Assembly (NCBI GenBank): GCA_029937135.1 | Contig: JAPYQX010000080.1 | Coordinates: 1 to 10,294, forward strand | Reading direction: 5' to 3' | Origin: Nitrospinota bacterium | Lineage (GTDB): Bacteria > UBA8248 | Length of the DNA: 10,294 nt | Shown here: piece by piece, positions 1 to 6,783 of the stretch | Numbering within the stretch: the stretch's first letter is position 1 | How the letters are laid out: each line of letters begins with the position of its first letter | Notes under the pieces: model-generated | Database searches by the model: none | The model's input: only the letters and a program-made list of their open reading frames with translations | Told to the model about the DNA's origin: nothing | Position numbers and translations under genes: made by a program

Positions 1-1238
1 TGGAGAAAGTTCGTATCGAACTTGGGTATGCCAATGCCGATCGGGTTGAGATTGTGAATCCCCCCGAGGAAGTTTATCCAGAACGGGGGCTGTTCCGAGC
101 GGTCCAACGGCCGGAGATCGAGCTTCAACGACTCGAGATGAATGACATAGAAAAGCGCGATATAGGAGAGAAACGCTGGAATCACCGCGGCGCGTACCAC
201 GTCCAGATAAGCCAGCCCCAGGAACTCCGCCATGATGAACGCCGCCGCCCCCATGACGGGCGGCATGAGCTGTCCATTCGTGCTGGCAGCGACCTCAACG
301 GCCGCCGCCTTGTAGTCCGGAAGCCCCACCTTTTTCATCAGCGGGATGGTGAAGGTGCCTGTCGTCGCCACATTGGCGATGGAGGAGCCCGACACCAGCC
401 CCGTCAGCCCCGAGGCCACAACCGCCGCCTTCGCCGGTCCCCCCCGAAACTGCCCGAGGGCGGCAAAGGCCACCTGGACGAAATAGTTCGCGGCCCCCGC
501 CTTCTCGAGGAAGGAGCCAAACAGGACGAATAAAAAGACGAAGCTCGTTGACACCCCGATCGGGACACCCCAGATGCCGCTGTCGCTCAGGTACATGTGG
601 TCCACGACAAATTCGAGGGGAACGCCCGGATGCGCCAGGAACGGCGGCATCCAGGGGCCTATGAAGGAGTAGAGTAGGAACATCATCGCCAGGAACGGAA
701 GCGCGGGCCCAAGCGCGCGCCGGGCCGCCTCGAGGAGGCAGCAGATCAGGATCGATCCGATCACGACATCCCGGAAAATGGGAAGGCCCGAGCGCTCGAT
801 GATGCCCTCATAGTCCCAGGCCATGTAGATTGCGCTCAGCCCCGCCACCACGGTGAGTACATAGTCGTACCAGGGGATGACAACCCGGGTCGAGCGCTGC
901 TGACGCATGAAGCCGGGAAATATCTGAATCGCCATGGCGCTCATCCAACCCTGCTTGGCGTCCTCTTTTCTTCCCGGAAAGGATAAAAAAACCAAGGTTA
1001 TGGCGAAGGTGAGGTGGATGCTCCGGGCGATGATGGAGTTCATGGGCCAGTAGGCGATGTAGAGCTGAAAGAAAGACCAGAAAAGCGCGAGCCCTGAAAT
1101 CAGCCAGGCGATCGCGTTGAGCGGGTTTCGCCCGCCCGTTTCCGCCTCGGCGGCGATTGCCTCGCCCGCCTTGCGCCCCGCCTCTTCATCCAAGCCGGAG
1201 ACGTTATGAGCACCTTCGGGAACCCGGGCGTTCGCCAT
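1..1238 (-). CDS. TRAP transporter fused permease (4TM/12TM, TAXI type), 3'-truncated by window edge
   Basis: This is the membrane part of a tripartite ATP-independent periplasmic (TRAP) transporter, a secondary importer driven by an ion gradient that takes substrate from the periplasmic binding protein encoded just upstream. From the ATG at 1238, 412 codons are visible and the frame is still open at base 1, so the C-terminus is missing; fused permeases are usually well over 600 residues. Residues 1-38 are a charged cytoplasmic tail. The small DctQ-like part follows, with hydrophobic segments near 40-64, 72-88, 124-142 and 156-172. The DctM-like part starts around 180. Its signature is visible as SGLTGLVSGSSIANV (276-290), GTFTIPLM (294-301) and STNGQLMPPVMGAAAF (319-334). 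The start is supported by a GAGGTG Shine-Dalgarno at 1243-1248. The gene lies 108 bp downstream of the binding-protein gene. Family assignment is secure; the substrate is unknown. Confidence 0.93.
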   Translation of the reverse strand, partial: MANARVPEGAHNVSGLDEEAGRKAGEAIAAEAETGGRNPLNAIAWLISGLALFWSFFQLYIAYWPMNSIIARSIHLTFAITLVFLSFPGRKEDAKQGWMSAMAIQIFPGFMRQQRSTRVVIPWYDYVLTVVAGLSAIYMAWDYEGIIERSGLPIFRDVVIGSILICCLLEAARRALGPALPFLAMMFLLYSFIGPWMPPFLAHPGVPLEFVVDHMYLSDSGIWGVPIGVSTSFVFLFVLFGSFLEKAGAANYFVQVAFAALGQFRGGPAKAAVVASGLTGLVSGSSIANVATTGTFTIPLMKKVGLPDYKAAAVEVAASTNGQLMPPVMGAAAFIMAEFLGLAYLDVVRAAVIPAFLSYIALFYVIHLESLKLDLRPLDRSEQPPFWINFLGGIHNLNPIGIGIPKFDTNFL

Positions 1239-1261
1239 TTTTCACCTCAATCGGTGAGCGG

Positions 1262-1320
1262 TTTTCCGTTCGGAAAAGCTGGGCGCGCCGACGGCGATGA
1301 AAGCCGCCGGCGCGCCCAGC
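1262..1320 (-). promoter_or_regulatory. Intercistronic stem-loop between TRAP binding-protein and permease genes
   Basis: The 108-bp gap between the two TRAP genes contains an 18-bp inverted repeat with one mismatch (arms 1278-1295 and 1303-1320, 7-nt loop, nearly all G/C). Directly beside it is a second small palindrome, TTTTCCG-TT-CGGAAAA, at 1262-1277. On the transcribed (minus) strand the big hairpin is followed by GCTTTTCC, a U-tract too short for a classical terminator. Inference: it acts as a partial terminator or as a 3' stabiliser of the binding-protein mRNA, so that the soluble receptor is made in excess over the permease, as is common in binding-protein transporter operons. Confidence 0.7.
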
Positions 1321-1346
1321 GAATTGGAACCGAAGAAATCAATTTC

Positions 1347-2315
1347 CTACTTCAGGCCGACTTCCTTGTAGTAGCGCATCGCCCCTTTGTGGAAAGGCGC
1401 CGAAAGACCGCCCAGCATCGCTTTCGGAGTCAGGAACTTGAACGCGGCGTGCGAGGCCTTGAATTTATCGAGGTTCCCGAAGATGGCTTTCACCACATCG
1501 TAAACCACCTGCGGATCCTGCTTCGAGCTTGTGACGAAGGTCGCTTTGACGGCGTAGGTCGGAACGTCCTTGCTCACGCCCTTGTAGATACCGCCCTTGA
1601 TAACGGTCATGACGTAGAAGGGGTTCGCCGCCACCAGCTTCTTGATCCCGCCGGAGTTGATGGGGACCATGCGAAGGCTGGTGCTGTTGGCGATTTCGAG
1701 ACCGCCGCCCCAGGGGTTGCCGACGGTATAGAAGAAGGCGTCGATCTTCTTGTCCACCAGCGCGCGGCTGGCCTCGCCCTGCTGAAGCCCTTCGGCCTTG
1801 ATGTCTTTCTTGCGGTCGATACCATAAATCTTGAGGACGTCTATCGCGTTGCCCCGCTGACCCGAGCCAGGGTTGCCGATGTTCACGCGCTTGCCGCGCA
1901 GATCGGAGACACTCTTGATTCCGGTGTCCGCGCGGGTGGCTAGCATCACGGTCTCGGGATGCGCGCTGAAAACGCTCCTGAGTTCCTTGACGGGGCCCTT
2001 CTTTTTCCAGTCGGCCTTGCCGTTATAGGCCTGCCAGTTGCGGTCGGACTGCGCCACCCCGAAATTCAGGAGGCCGCGCTTAATCGCGTTTATATTGAAA
2101 ACCGAGCCCAGGGCCGGCCGGCCGATGCAGTTATAGCCTTTGCTCTTGAGGCTCTTGTTGACTATTTTGCACACATTCAGGGCAACCTGATAATAAACGC
2201 CTGTGGTGGAGCCTCCACCGACGACCAGAAACTTGGCGGCGGACGCGGGACCCGAAGCCCCGGCCAGACCAATAGCAACCACCATTGCGACCATCCATTT
2301 CAATCCGTGTCTCAT
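1347..2315 (-). CDS. TAXI family TRAP transporter solute-binding protein
   Basis: This is the periplasmic substrate receptor of the TRAP system whose permease gene follows; it captures a small organic anion and delivers it to the fused permease. The start chosen is the ATG at 2315 (322 residues), preceded by AGGGGG at 2324-2329; an in-frame start 54 bp further upstream lacks this support. Residues 1-26 form a Sec signal peptide (positive MRHGLK, hydrophobic core 8-20, ASA-AK cleavage site). The mature protein shows TAXI-family blocks: GGGSTTGVYYQVA (33-45), GVAQSD (86-91), NIGNPGSGQRGNA (145-157), DAFFYTVGNP (192-201) and the C-terminal GAMRYYKEVGL (311-321). Length is normal for the family. 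Known TAXI proteins bind glutamate, 2-oxoglutarate or related acids, but the ligand cannot be read from sequence. Neighbouring lhgO suggests a C4/C5 hydroxy- or keto-acid, by inference. Confidence 0.93.
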   Translation of the reverse strand: MRHGLKWMVAMVVAIGLAGASGPASAAKFLVVGGGSTTGVYYQVALNVCKIVNKSLKSKGYNCIGRPALGSVFNINAIKRGLLNFGVAQSDRNWQAYNGKADWKKKGPVKELRSVFSAHPETVMLATRADTGIKSVSDLRGKRVNIGNPGSGQRGNAIDVLKIYGIDRKKDIKAEGLQQGEASRALVDKKIDAFFYTVGNPWGGGLEIANSTSLRMVPINSGGIKKLVAANPFYVMTVIKGGIYKGVSKDVPTYAVKATFVTSSKQDPQVVYDVVKAIFGNLDKFKASHAAFKFLTPKAMLGGLSAPFHKGAMRYYKEVGLK

Positions 2316-2522
2316 CTTTTCATCCCCCTGGCTGAACAACATGGAAATTTCGTGTGGTGAATTTCCCAAACCTTCAAAATCCTAAATTTCCCGAATCCCA
2401 AGCCTTTCACAATAAAGTGCGATGCCGTCGGCGTATTTTCGGCATAGCCCGAAAGTTGGTCCAAAACCGGAGTTTCCTCTCTCCGGCAACAGAAAATCAA
2501 TACCTTTCCTTATTTATGTCTA
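2316..2522 (-). other. Long 5' leader of the TRAP operon with small inverted repeats
   Basis: If the promoter at 2523-2551 is used, the TRAP mRNA begins near 2516 and carries about 200 nt of untranslated leader. The stretch is more AT-rich than the genes and holds no convincing ORF. Two short inverted repeats are visible: CCGGAG/CTCCGG (2467-2472 with 2481-2486) and ATGCCG/CGGCAT (2422-2427 with 2440-2445). The octamer AATTTCCC occurs twice (2360-2367 and 2385-2392). No known riboswitch consensus was recognised. Confidence 0.4.
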
Positions 2523-2538
2523 ACCATACTGAGACATA
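2515..2538. promoter_or_regulatory. Operator-like 24-bp inverted repeat over the TRAP promoter
   Basis: The perfect 7-bp arms TATGTCT and AGACATA (2515-2521 and 2532-2538) are separated by 10 bp, with arm centres 17 bp apart, close to two helical turns of a dimeric regulator. The site covers the predicted -10 box (2523-2528) and start point of the TRAP operon promoter, the classical position for a repressor. No regulator gene is visible in the window, so the protein is unknown. Confidence 0.5.
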
Positions 2539-2551
2539 CTTTTCTCGTCAA
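2523..2551 (-). promoter_or_regulatory. Sigma-70-type promoter for the TRAP operon
   Basis: On the minus strand, TTGACG (plus-strand 2546-2551, 5 of 6 to consensus) is followed after exactly 17 bp by TATGGT (2523-2528, 4 of 6). Transcription would start near 2516 and run into the binding-protein gene. The -10 lies within the 24-bp inverted repeat at 2515-2538, which suggests repression. Assignment is by consensus only. Confidence 0.5.
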
Positions 2552-2571
2552 CGGCCCTAAATCGGCTCTCC

Positions 2572-2601
2572 TTTACGGTGCCGGAACAAGTGGGCCATAC
2601 T
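2572..2601 (+). promoter_or_regulatory. Candidate promoter for the lhgO-like gene
   Basis: TTTACG (2572-2577) and CATACT (2596-2601), each 4 of 6 to consensus, are separated by 18 bp. The predicted start near 2608 would leave a leader of about 43 nt before the GTG at 2651. The match is modest; its support is the position between divergent genes and the direct repeat that overlaps it. Confidence 0.3.
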
Positions 2602-2617
2602 GGCATTTCGTGGGCCA
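2590..2617 (+). repeat. Pair of GTGGGCCA direct repeats, 20-bp period
   Basis: The octamer GTGGGCCA occurs at 2590-2597 and again at 2610-2617, exactly 20 bp apart (about two helical turns), overlapping and following the candidate -10 of the lhgO-like gene. Tandem half-sites with this spacing can bind regulators on one DNA face. Chance occurrence is possible in GC-rich DNA. Confidence 0.4.
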
Positions 2618-2650
2618 ATCCTGAATTCCACCGCCCGAGGGTATTTATCG

Positions 2651-3874
2651 GTGTCGCCGTCATCCTGGGATGTCATTGTGGTCGGCGCCGGAATCATCGG
2701 CCTCGCCTCCGCGATGGAGATATCCCGCCGCCATCCCGGCAAGCGAATCCTCATTCTCGACAAAGAGAACCACCCAGGTCAGCACCAGTCAGGCCACAAC
2801 AGCGGAGTTATCCACGCGGGCCTCTACTACCGGCCCGGCTCGCTCAAGGCTCAAACCTGCGGCGAGGGCGCCCGGTCGATGGTGGCCTTCGCCGAGGAAC
2901 ACGGCATCGACTACGAAATTTGCGGAAAAATCGTGATCGCCACCGGCCCGGAGGAAATTCCCCGGCTGGACGAGCTTCACCGGCGGGGCTCGGCCAACGG
3001 GATCGAGGGCATCAAGGTCCTTGGCCCCGCCCAGATCAAGGACATCGAGCCTCATACGAGGGGCGTTAAAGCGCTACGGATTCCCTCGACCGGCATTATC
3101 GATTACCCGGCGGTTGTGCGGACCTACGCGCGAATCTTCGAGGAGGCGGGCCAGGAAATTCGGCTGGGCGCCGAGGTGACCGGAATCGTAAAGGGAAGCG
3201 GGGGAATCACCGTCGAGACAACCGTAGGGGATTTTTCAGGTAAATTCCTGGTGAACTGCGCGGGCCTCCACGCCGACCGGGTCGCCCGGCTCGCCGGCGG
3301 GCGCATTCCGCTGCGCATCATTCCCTTCCGGGGGGAATATTACGACCTGAAACCGGAGAGGCGCTCCCTCGTCCAGGGGCTCATCTACCCGGTGCCCGAT
3401 CCGGACTTTCCTTTCCTCGGCGTGCACTTTACGCGGAGGATCGACGGAACCGTCGAGGCGGGGCCCAACGCCGTCCTCGCCTTCAAGCGCGAGGGCTACG
3501 CCAAGATGCAGATGGACCCCGGCGATATGTTCGACACCTTTTCCTATCCCGGGTTTTGGCGGATGGCGAAAAAGTATTGGAAAGTCGGCGCGGGCGAGAT
3601 GGTCCGCTCGGCCAGCAAAAGCGCCTTCACGCGGGCGCTCCAAAAACTCTTGCCCGATATCGTGGAGGACGATCTTGTCCCCGGCGGGGCGGGCGTCCGC
3701 GCCCAGGCAGTTGATATGGAGGGAAAGCTGCTGGACGACTTCGCCATCGTCAATACCGAGGGGGCGATCCATGTGTGCAACGCGCCCTCGCCGGGCGCTA
3801 CGGCATCGCTGATGATCGGAAAAAAAATCGCCGACATGGCCGAGGAGGCCTCTCCGGCGCTGGCCGGAAAATAA
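2651..3874 (+). CDS. lhgO: L-2-hydroxyglutarate oxidase/dehydrogenase-like FAD oxidoreductase
   Basis: The product is an FAD-dependent enzyme of the DAO/LhgO family. Characterised members oxidise L-2-hydroxyglutarate to 2-oxoglutarate and pass electrons to oxygen or the membrane quinone pool. It has 407 residues, close to the usual 400-420. The N-terminal dinucleotide-binding fold shows VVGAGIIGLA (10-19) and an acidic ribose-binding end at LDKE (36-39). The family block GHNSGVIHAGLYY (48-60), followed by PGSLKAQ, is the strongest identifier. NCAGLHAD appears near residue 200, and the C-terminal NAPSPGATASLMIG block closes the FAD site. The start is a GTG with GAGGG at 2637-2641; no better in-frame start exists. 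It is divergent from the TRAP operon, and its stop lies 28 bp from the stop of the dehydratase-like gene. A related 2-hydroxy acid could be the true substrate. Confidence 0.88.
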   Translation: MSPSSWDVIVVGAGIIGLASAMEISRRHPGKRILILDKENHPGQHQSGHNSGVIHAGLYYRPGSLKAQTCGEGARSMVAFAEEHGIDYEICGKIVIATGPEEIPRLDELHRRGSANGIEGIKVLGPAQIKDIEPHTRGVKALRIPSTGIIDYPAVVRTYARIFEEAGQEIRLGAEVTGIVKGSGGITVETTVGDFSGKFLVNCAGLHADRVARLAGGRIPLRIIPFRGEYYDLKPERRSLVQGLIYPVPDPDFPFLGVHFTRRIDGTVEAGPNAVLAFKREGYAKMQMDPGDMFDTFSYPGFWRMAKKYWKVGAGEMVRSASKSAFTRALQKLLPDIVEDDLVPGGAGVRAQAVDMEGKLLDDFAIVNTEGAIHVCNAPSPGATASLMIGKKIADMAEEASPALAGK

Positions 3875-3902
3875 ACCTCTAGGGGGGGCCGAAAACGTTC
3901 CG

Positions 3903-4889
3903 CTACTGTCGAAGCGGCTCGGGCAACTCGCCCGCTAGGAGGGTGGACACGGTATCGGCCGCGACGTTGCCGCCGCTGATCACGGCAATCGTTTTCGCGT
4001 CCTCTCCCGCCCTGCCAGTCATCCACGCCGCCACCGAAACCGCCCCCGAGGGCTCGGCCAGAATCTTTCCCCTTGAGAAAAGCAGCCGGAAGGCCTCGGC
4101 GATCTCTTCTTCGCTCACGAGAACCACCTCGTCCACGCGCTCGCGGATGTGGGCGAAGGGAAAATCTCCCGGACGGGTGGCCGAAAGGCCGTCCGCCATA
4201 CTCTCCCACCGATCAAGCGTCACCGGCTCTCCCGCCTCGAGCGAGCGGTGGATCGCCGCGCCGCCATCGGGGTTAACCCCCACGATGCGGACGCCGGGGC
4301 TTCGGAGCTTGATGGCGCTGGCCACCCCCGCGATCAGGCCGCCCGAGCTGCAGGGCACGATGACGGTCTCGACATCCGGCATATCGTCGAGAATCTCCAT
4401 GCCGATTCCGGCATGGCCGGCCGCCACCCGGCGGTCCTCGGACGTATCGATGAGATGCATCCCCCGCTCACGCGCCACCTTCTCCATCATCGGCTTGCGG
4501 GCGCTATAGTTGCTTTCGCAAAAAACTATCTCGGTTCCGTAGCCCCTGATGGCCTCGATCTTGTAAGGACTCATATTCTCCATCATCACCACGACGACCG
4601 GAATTCCAAGCCGCTTCCCAGCGTAGGCGAACGCCTGGGCGAAGTTGCCCGAAGAGCTCATCACCACGCCGCGCGCACGCTCCTCCGGCGTCAGGGAGCC
4701 GAGAATATTAAACGCGGCGCGGGGTTTGTAGGCTCCGGTAACCTGGAGATTCTCAAGCTTGAGGTACAGCCGCTCGTTTCCAACTTCCGCGGAATCTCGG
4801 GAAAAGGGCACCAGCGGCGTCCAGCGTACATCGGAGGGCAGGCTCGCCCGCGCCTCCTCGATTTCCTTCAGTGTGAGCAATTCGATCAT
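3903..4889 (-). CDS. Threonine/serine dehydratase-like PLP enzyme (fold-type II)
   Basis: This is a 328-residue cytoplasmic PLP enzyme of the threonine ammonia-lyase/serine racemase group, which typically deaminates L-threonine or L-serine to a 2-keto acid and ammonia. The PLP-binding lysine is K55 in GAYKPRAA (52-59). SSSGNFAQAFAYAG (78-91) is the substrate-loop region, PCSSGGLIAG (179-188) the phosphate-binding loop and SGGN (305-308) the C-terminal ring contact. Two motifs differ from the usual forms: GNFAQ replaces GNHAQ, and CSSGGL replaces GGGGL. The substrate may therefore not be threonine; a diaminopropionate, hydroxy-aspartate or ectoine-breakdown type dehydratase is possible. There is no C-terminal ACT regulatory domain, so it resembles catabolic rather than biosynthetic forms. 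The ATG has an AGAGGGAGA Shine-Dalgarno at 4897-4905. It is the last gene of a three-gene unit. Confidence 0.85.
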   Translation of the reverse strand: MIELLTLKEIEEARASLPSDVRWTPLVPFSRDSAEVGNERLYLKLENLQVTGAYKPRAAFNILGSLTPEERARGVVMSSSGNFAQAFAYAGKRLGIPVVVVMMENMSPYKIEAIRGYGTEIVFCESNYSARKPMMEKVARERGMHLIDTSEDRRVAAGHAGIGMEILDDMPDVETVIVPCSSGGLIAGVASAIKLRSPGVRIVGVNPDGGAAIHRSLEAGEPVTLDRWESMADGLSATRPGDFPFAHIRERVDEVVLVSEEEIAEAFRLLFSRGKILAEPSGAVSVAAWMTGRAGEDAKTIAVISGGNVAADTVSTLLAGELPEPLRQ

Positions 4890-4922
4890 GGCAAAATCTC
4901 CCTCTGGATTTCCGCCAGCCGC

Positions 4923-5588
4923 CTAGACGTCCGGGCAGTAGCTGTTCTCGGGCGGATCGGGCCTCGTCCAGGGCGCGAGAAGCTTTCCGCCCCGGTAGGC
5001 GGCCTCGAAGGGTCCCTTCAGGGTAAGGACGACCACCGGTTTTTTTTTGCGGCTCATCTGATTCCGGTAGATCCGGCTCTGTTCCATGTAGAGTTCACAC
5101 TCGCTCGGGAGCAATACGAAAAACTTTTCAAAAAAGCGCATGAACATCTTGACGAATTCCTTGGTAACAACGCTGTGACGGTCCACAAGGTAGCATTTAT
5201 CCTCCATGACCCGGTTGTAGACGATCCCCAGAAAATTTCCCTTCGTGTCGAGATAGGGCTCGAAGGGAAACGTCCGGCAAGAAATCGATCGGTTTTCGCG
5301 CTCGCAATACTTGGGTCCGCGGCACTCGACAAAAACACTTTCGTCGGCGTCAATCTCCTCGACGAGATCGAACTCGTCGCTGTTCCGCGGCCTGAACTCG
5401 TGCCAGAGGGAAGACTGTTTTTGCAGATACTCCCACTCCTGGGGAAAAACGATGGGCACGACCCATCCCGTGTCACAGCAAAAAGGCTCGCCGTCGTTGA
5501 AGGGAGCGCATTTTTTCCCGCAGTCGAACACCGTGGGTGCGCTATGAAAGTCCCGGTAGAGCTCCTTGAAATCATCAGGCTTCAACAT
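4923..5588 (-). CDS. Cysteine-rich YkgJ-like putative metal/Fe-S-binding protein
   Basis: This 221-residue soluble protein resembles the YkgJ-type cysteine-cluster family (putative zinc- or iron-chelating), whose biochemical role is largely unknown. Ten cysteines are present at 23, 27, 37, 38, 89, 95, 104, 132, 164 and 218. They fall in the family-like order C-x3-C-x9-CC, then C-x5-C-x8-C with CRTFPF (104-109). There is no signal peptide or membrane segment. The ATG at 5588 was chosen over in-frame codons further upstream because GGAG (5596-5599) sits 7 nt before it. This start also overlaps the end of the transporter gene by 14 bp (5575-5588), a pattern typical of translational coupling. It ends 33 bp before the dehydratase start. 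The N-terminal Cys group is slightly wider than the classic CxxxxxCC form, so family membership is probable rather than certain. Confidence 0.75.
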   Translation of the reverse strand: MLKPDDFKELYRDFHSAPTVFDCGKKCAPFNDGEPFCCDTGWVVPIVFPQEWEYLQKQSSLWHEFRPRNSDEFDLVEEIDADESVFVECRGPKYCERENRSISCRTFPFEPYLDTKGNFLGIVYNRVMEDKCYLVDRHSVVTKEFVKMFMRFFEKFFVLLPSECELYMEQSRIYRNQMSRKKKPVVVLTLKGPFEAAYRGGKLLAPWTRPDPPENSYCPDV

Positions 5589-6561
5589 GTTTCGACTCCA
5601 TGGTGCTGGAGGAATCTCCAGTTGGGGCGGCTCGATACGATTTCGGCGGTGGCGGCTCCCCGCCCGCGGGCGCGGTGGGCCGGAAAATCCCCGGAGACAA
5701 CCGGCCACCGGTTTCGGTCACCCACACCCCCGTTAAAATAAGCGCCGCGCCGGCCAACCCGGCCGGGCCGGGAAACTCTCCCAGCAATACGGCTCCGAAT
5801 CCAAGGGCGAATAGCGGCTCGGTCAAAATCCAGATAGATGCGCGGGAGGGCTCCAGGCGGCGCTGGGCCCATGTCTGGAGGAAAAAAGCCCCGGTTGTCG
5901 CAAAAATCCCGGTCACGAGAAGCGCGATGACAATACCAGCGCTCCAGCGAACCGGACCGCCCCATAAAAACGCTCCCGCCAGAGCCAGCAGCGATGCGCT
6001 CAACAGCTGAACACAAAAAAACCGGAGCGTTTCCACCCTCCTGCCGAAAGTTCCCAAGCAAATAATGTGCAGCGCGAACATCAGCGCGCAGACCAGCGTG
6101 AGCAACTCTCCCCGGCCCACGCCGGCAATGTCCGCCCTCGTCAGCCGCCACAGGCCCAGGGTAGCCACCGCCGCCCCGGCGGCTTGCTTGAAGCCGGGGG
6201 GGGGCTTTCCGCCCGTCCACATCAGAAACGGAACCATAACGACGCAAAGACCGGTGATAAAGGCAGAATTGGCGGCGGTCGTGATACGCAGGCCCAACGT
6301 CTGAAAAAGAAAACCACCATACAACGCGGCCCCGGCCACCGCGCCCATCACCAACTGGGCGGGGGGCATCCGCAATAACGCCGGCCGGCGGAGAAACCAC
6401 GCAAGCGCTACCGCCAACGCACTCAGCGCTACGGCGAACCGCATCCCCAAAAACGATATCGCATCGACATCGAGAAGCGCCGTTTTCACCAGGGAAAAAG
6501 TAGCGCCCCAAACCAAAGCCGCCGCGACCAGGGCAGCGACGGGTAGATTCTGGCTTCTCAA
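5575..6561 (-). CDS. EamA/DMT-superfamily permease
   Basis: This is an inner-membrane transporter of the drug/metabolite (EamA, formerly DUF6) family, many of which export amino acids or metabolites. The 328 residues comprise two EamA repeats of about five hydrophobic segments each (about 6-137 and 150-285). AALVWGATFSLVKTALLDVD (14-33) at the start of repeat 1 and LTEPLFALGFGAVLLGE in repeat 2 are typical. A proline- and glycine-rich tail of about 40 residues follows the last membrane segment and is not part of the fold. The start is TTG at 6561 with GGAGGA (6569-6574) 7 nt upstream; no ATG fits better. The gene heads the three-gene unit and overlaps the next gene by 14 bp. The pairing with a dehydratase suggests handling of an amino acid or its keto-acid product, by inference; no ligand can be read. 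Confidence 0.88.
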   Translation of the reverse strand: MRSQNLPVAALVAAALVWGATFSLVKTALLDVDAISFLGMRFAVALSALAVALAWFLRRPALLRMPPAQLVMGAVAGAALYGGFLFQTLGLRITTAANSAFITGLCVVMVPFLMWTGGKPPPGFKQAAGAAVATLGLWRLTRADIAGVGRGELLTLVCALMFALHIICLGTFGRRVETLRFFCVQLLSASLLALAGAFLWGGPVRWSAGIVIALLVTGIFATTGAFFLQTWAQRRLEPSRASIWILTEPLFALGFGAVLLGEFPGPAGLAGAALILTGVWVTETGGRLSPGIFRPTAPAGGEPPPPKSYRAAPTGDSSSTMESKHVEA

Positions 6562-6602
6562 GCGGCCGTCCTCCAGCGGGGGACCACCCGCCGTTTGATC
6601 CC

Positions 6603-6640
6603 AAAAAAAACCCGAGAGAATCGTCCGGGGCCCCGCCCCG
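6603..6640 (-). terminator. Possible weak terminator after the GAF-sensor gene
   Basis: On the minus strand, a GC stem CGGGGC-GGG-GCCCCG (6626-6640) is followed after 15 nt by eight consecutive T (6603-6610). The distance from stem to T-run is too long for a standard intrinsic terminator. A short alternative stem CCCG/CGGG abuts the T-run but is weak. It lies between the GAF-protein gene and the TTG start of the EamA gene, where a transcript end would be expected. Confidence 0.25.
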
Positions 6641-6680
6641 AAAAACGAGTGGGAATCTTACCATAATGATCGGCGGGGAA

Positions 6681-6704
6681 GCCCGGCGGGAACGCCCGGC
6701 GGGC
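6681..6704 (-). repeat. GC-rich inverted/tandem repeat in the 6562-6783 intergenic gap
   Basis: GCCCGGCGGG occurs twice with 3 bp between copies (6681-6690 and 6694-6703). A further partial copy, CGGCGGGG, is just to the left. The same bases also fold as a 10-bp stem with one mismatch (6681-6690 with 6695-6704, 4-nt loop). It is about 80 bp beyond the stop of the GAF-protein gene and has no T-run after it on the minus strand. It could be a 3'-end stabiliser or a copy of a dispersed palindromic repeat; the rest of the genome would decide. Confidence 0.5.
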
Positions 6705-6783
6705 TGGCCAGAAATCCGACCGCCGCCGCAGGTGAATGCGAGATGGAATCAACCGGAAAAATTCAGGACAACGGGCAGGGAGT

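Noticed and set aside
1206..1943. A 245-codon plus-strand frame
   Set aside because: It is antisense to the start of the permease and to the TAXI binding-protein gene and has no domain or ribosome site.
3875..3902. Shared terminator between the convergent lhgO-like and dehydratase genes
   Set aside because: The 28-bp gap has a G run but no stem longer than three or four pairs and no T-run.
4149..5741. A 530-codon open frame on the plus strand
   Set aside because: It runs antisense across the dehydratase, the Cys-rich protein and the end of the EamA gene. All three have clear family motifs on the minus strand, and the plus-strand product has none.
5582..6664. A 360-codon minus-strand frame overlapping the EamA gene
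   Set aside because: It is the alternative frame of the EamA gene. The product is G/R-rich without membrane segments, while the chosen frame has ten hydrophobic segments.
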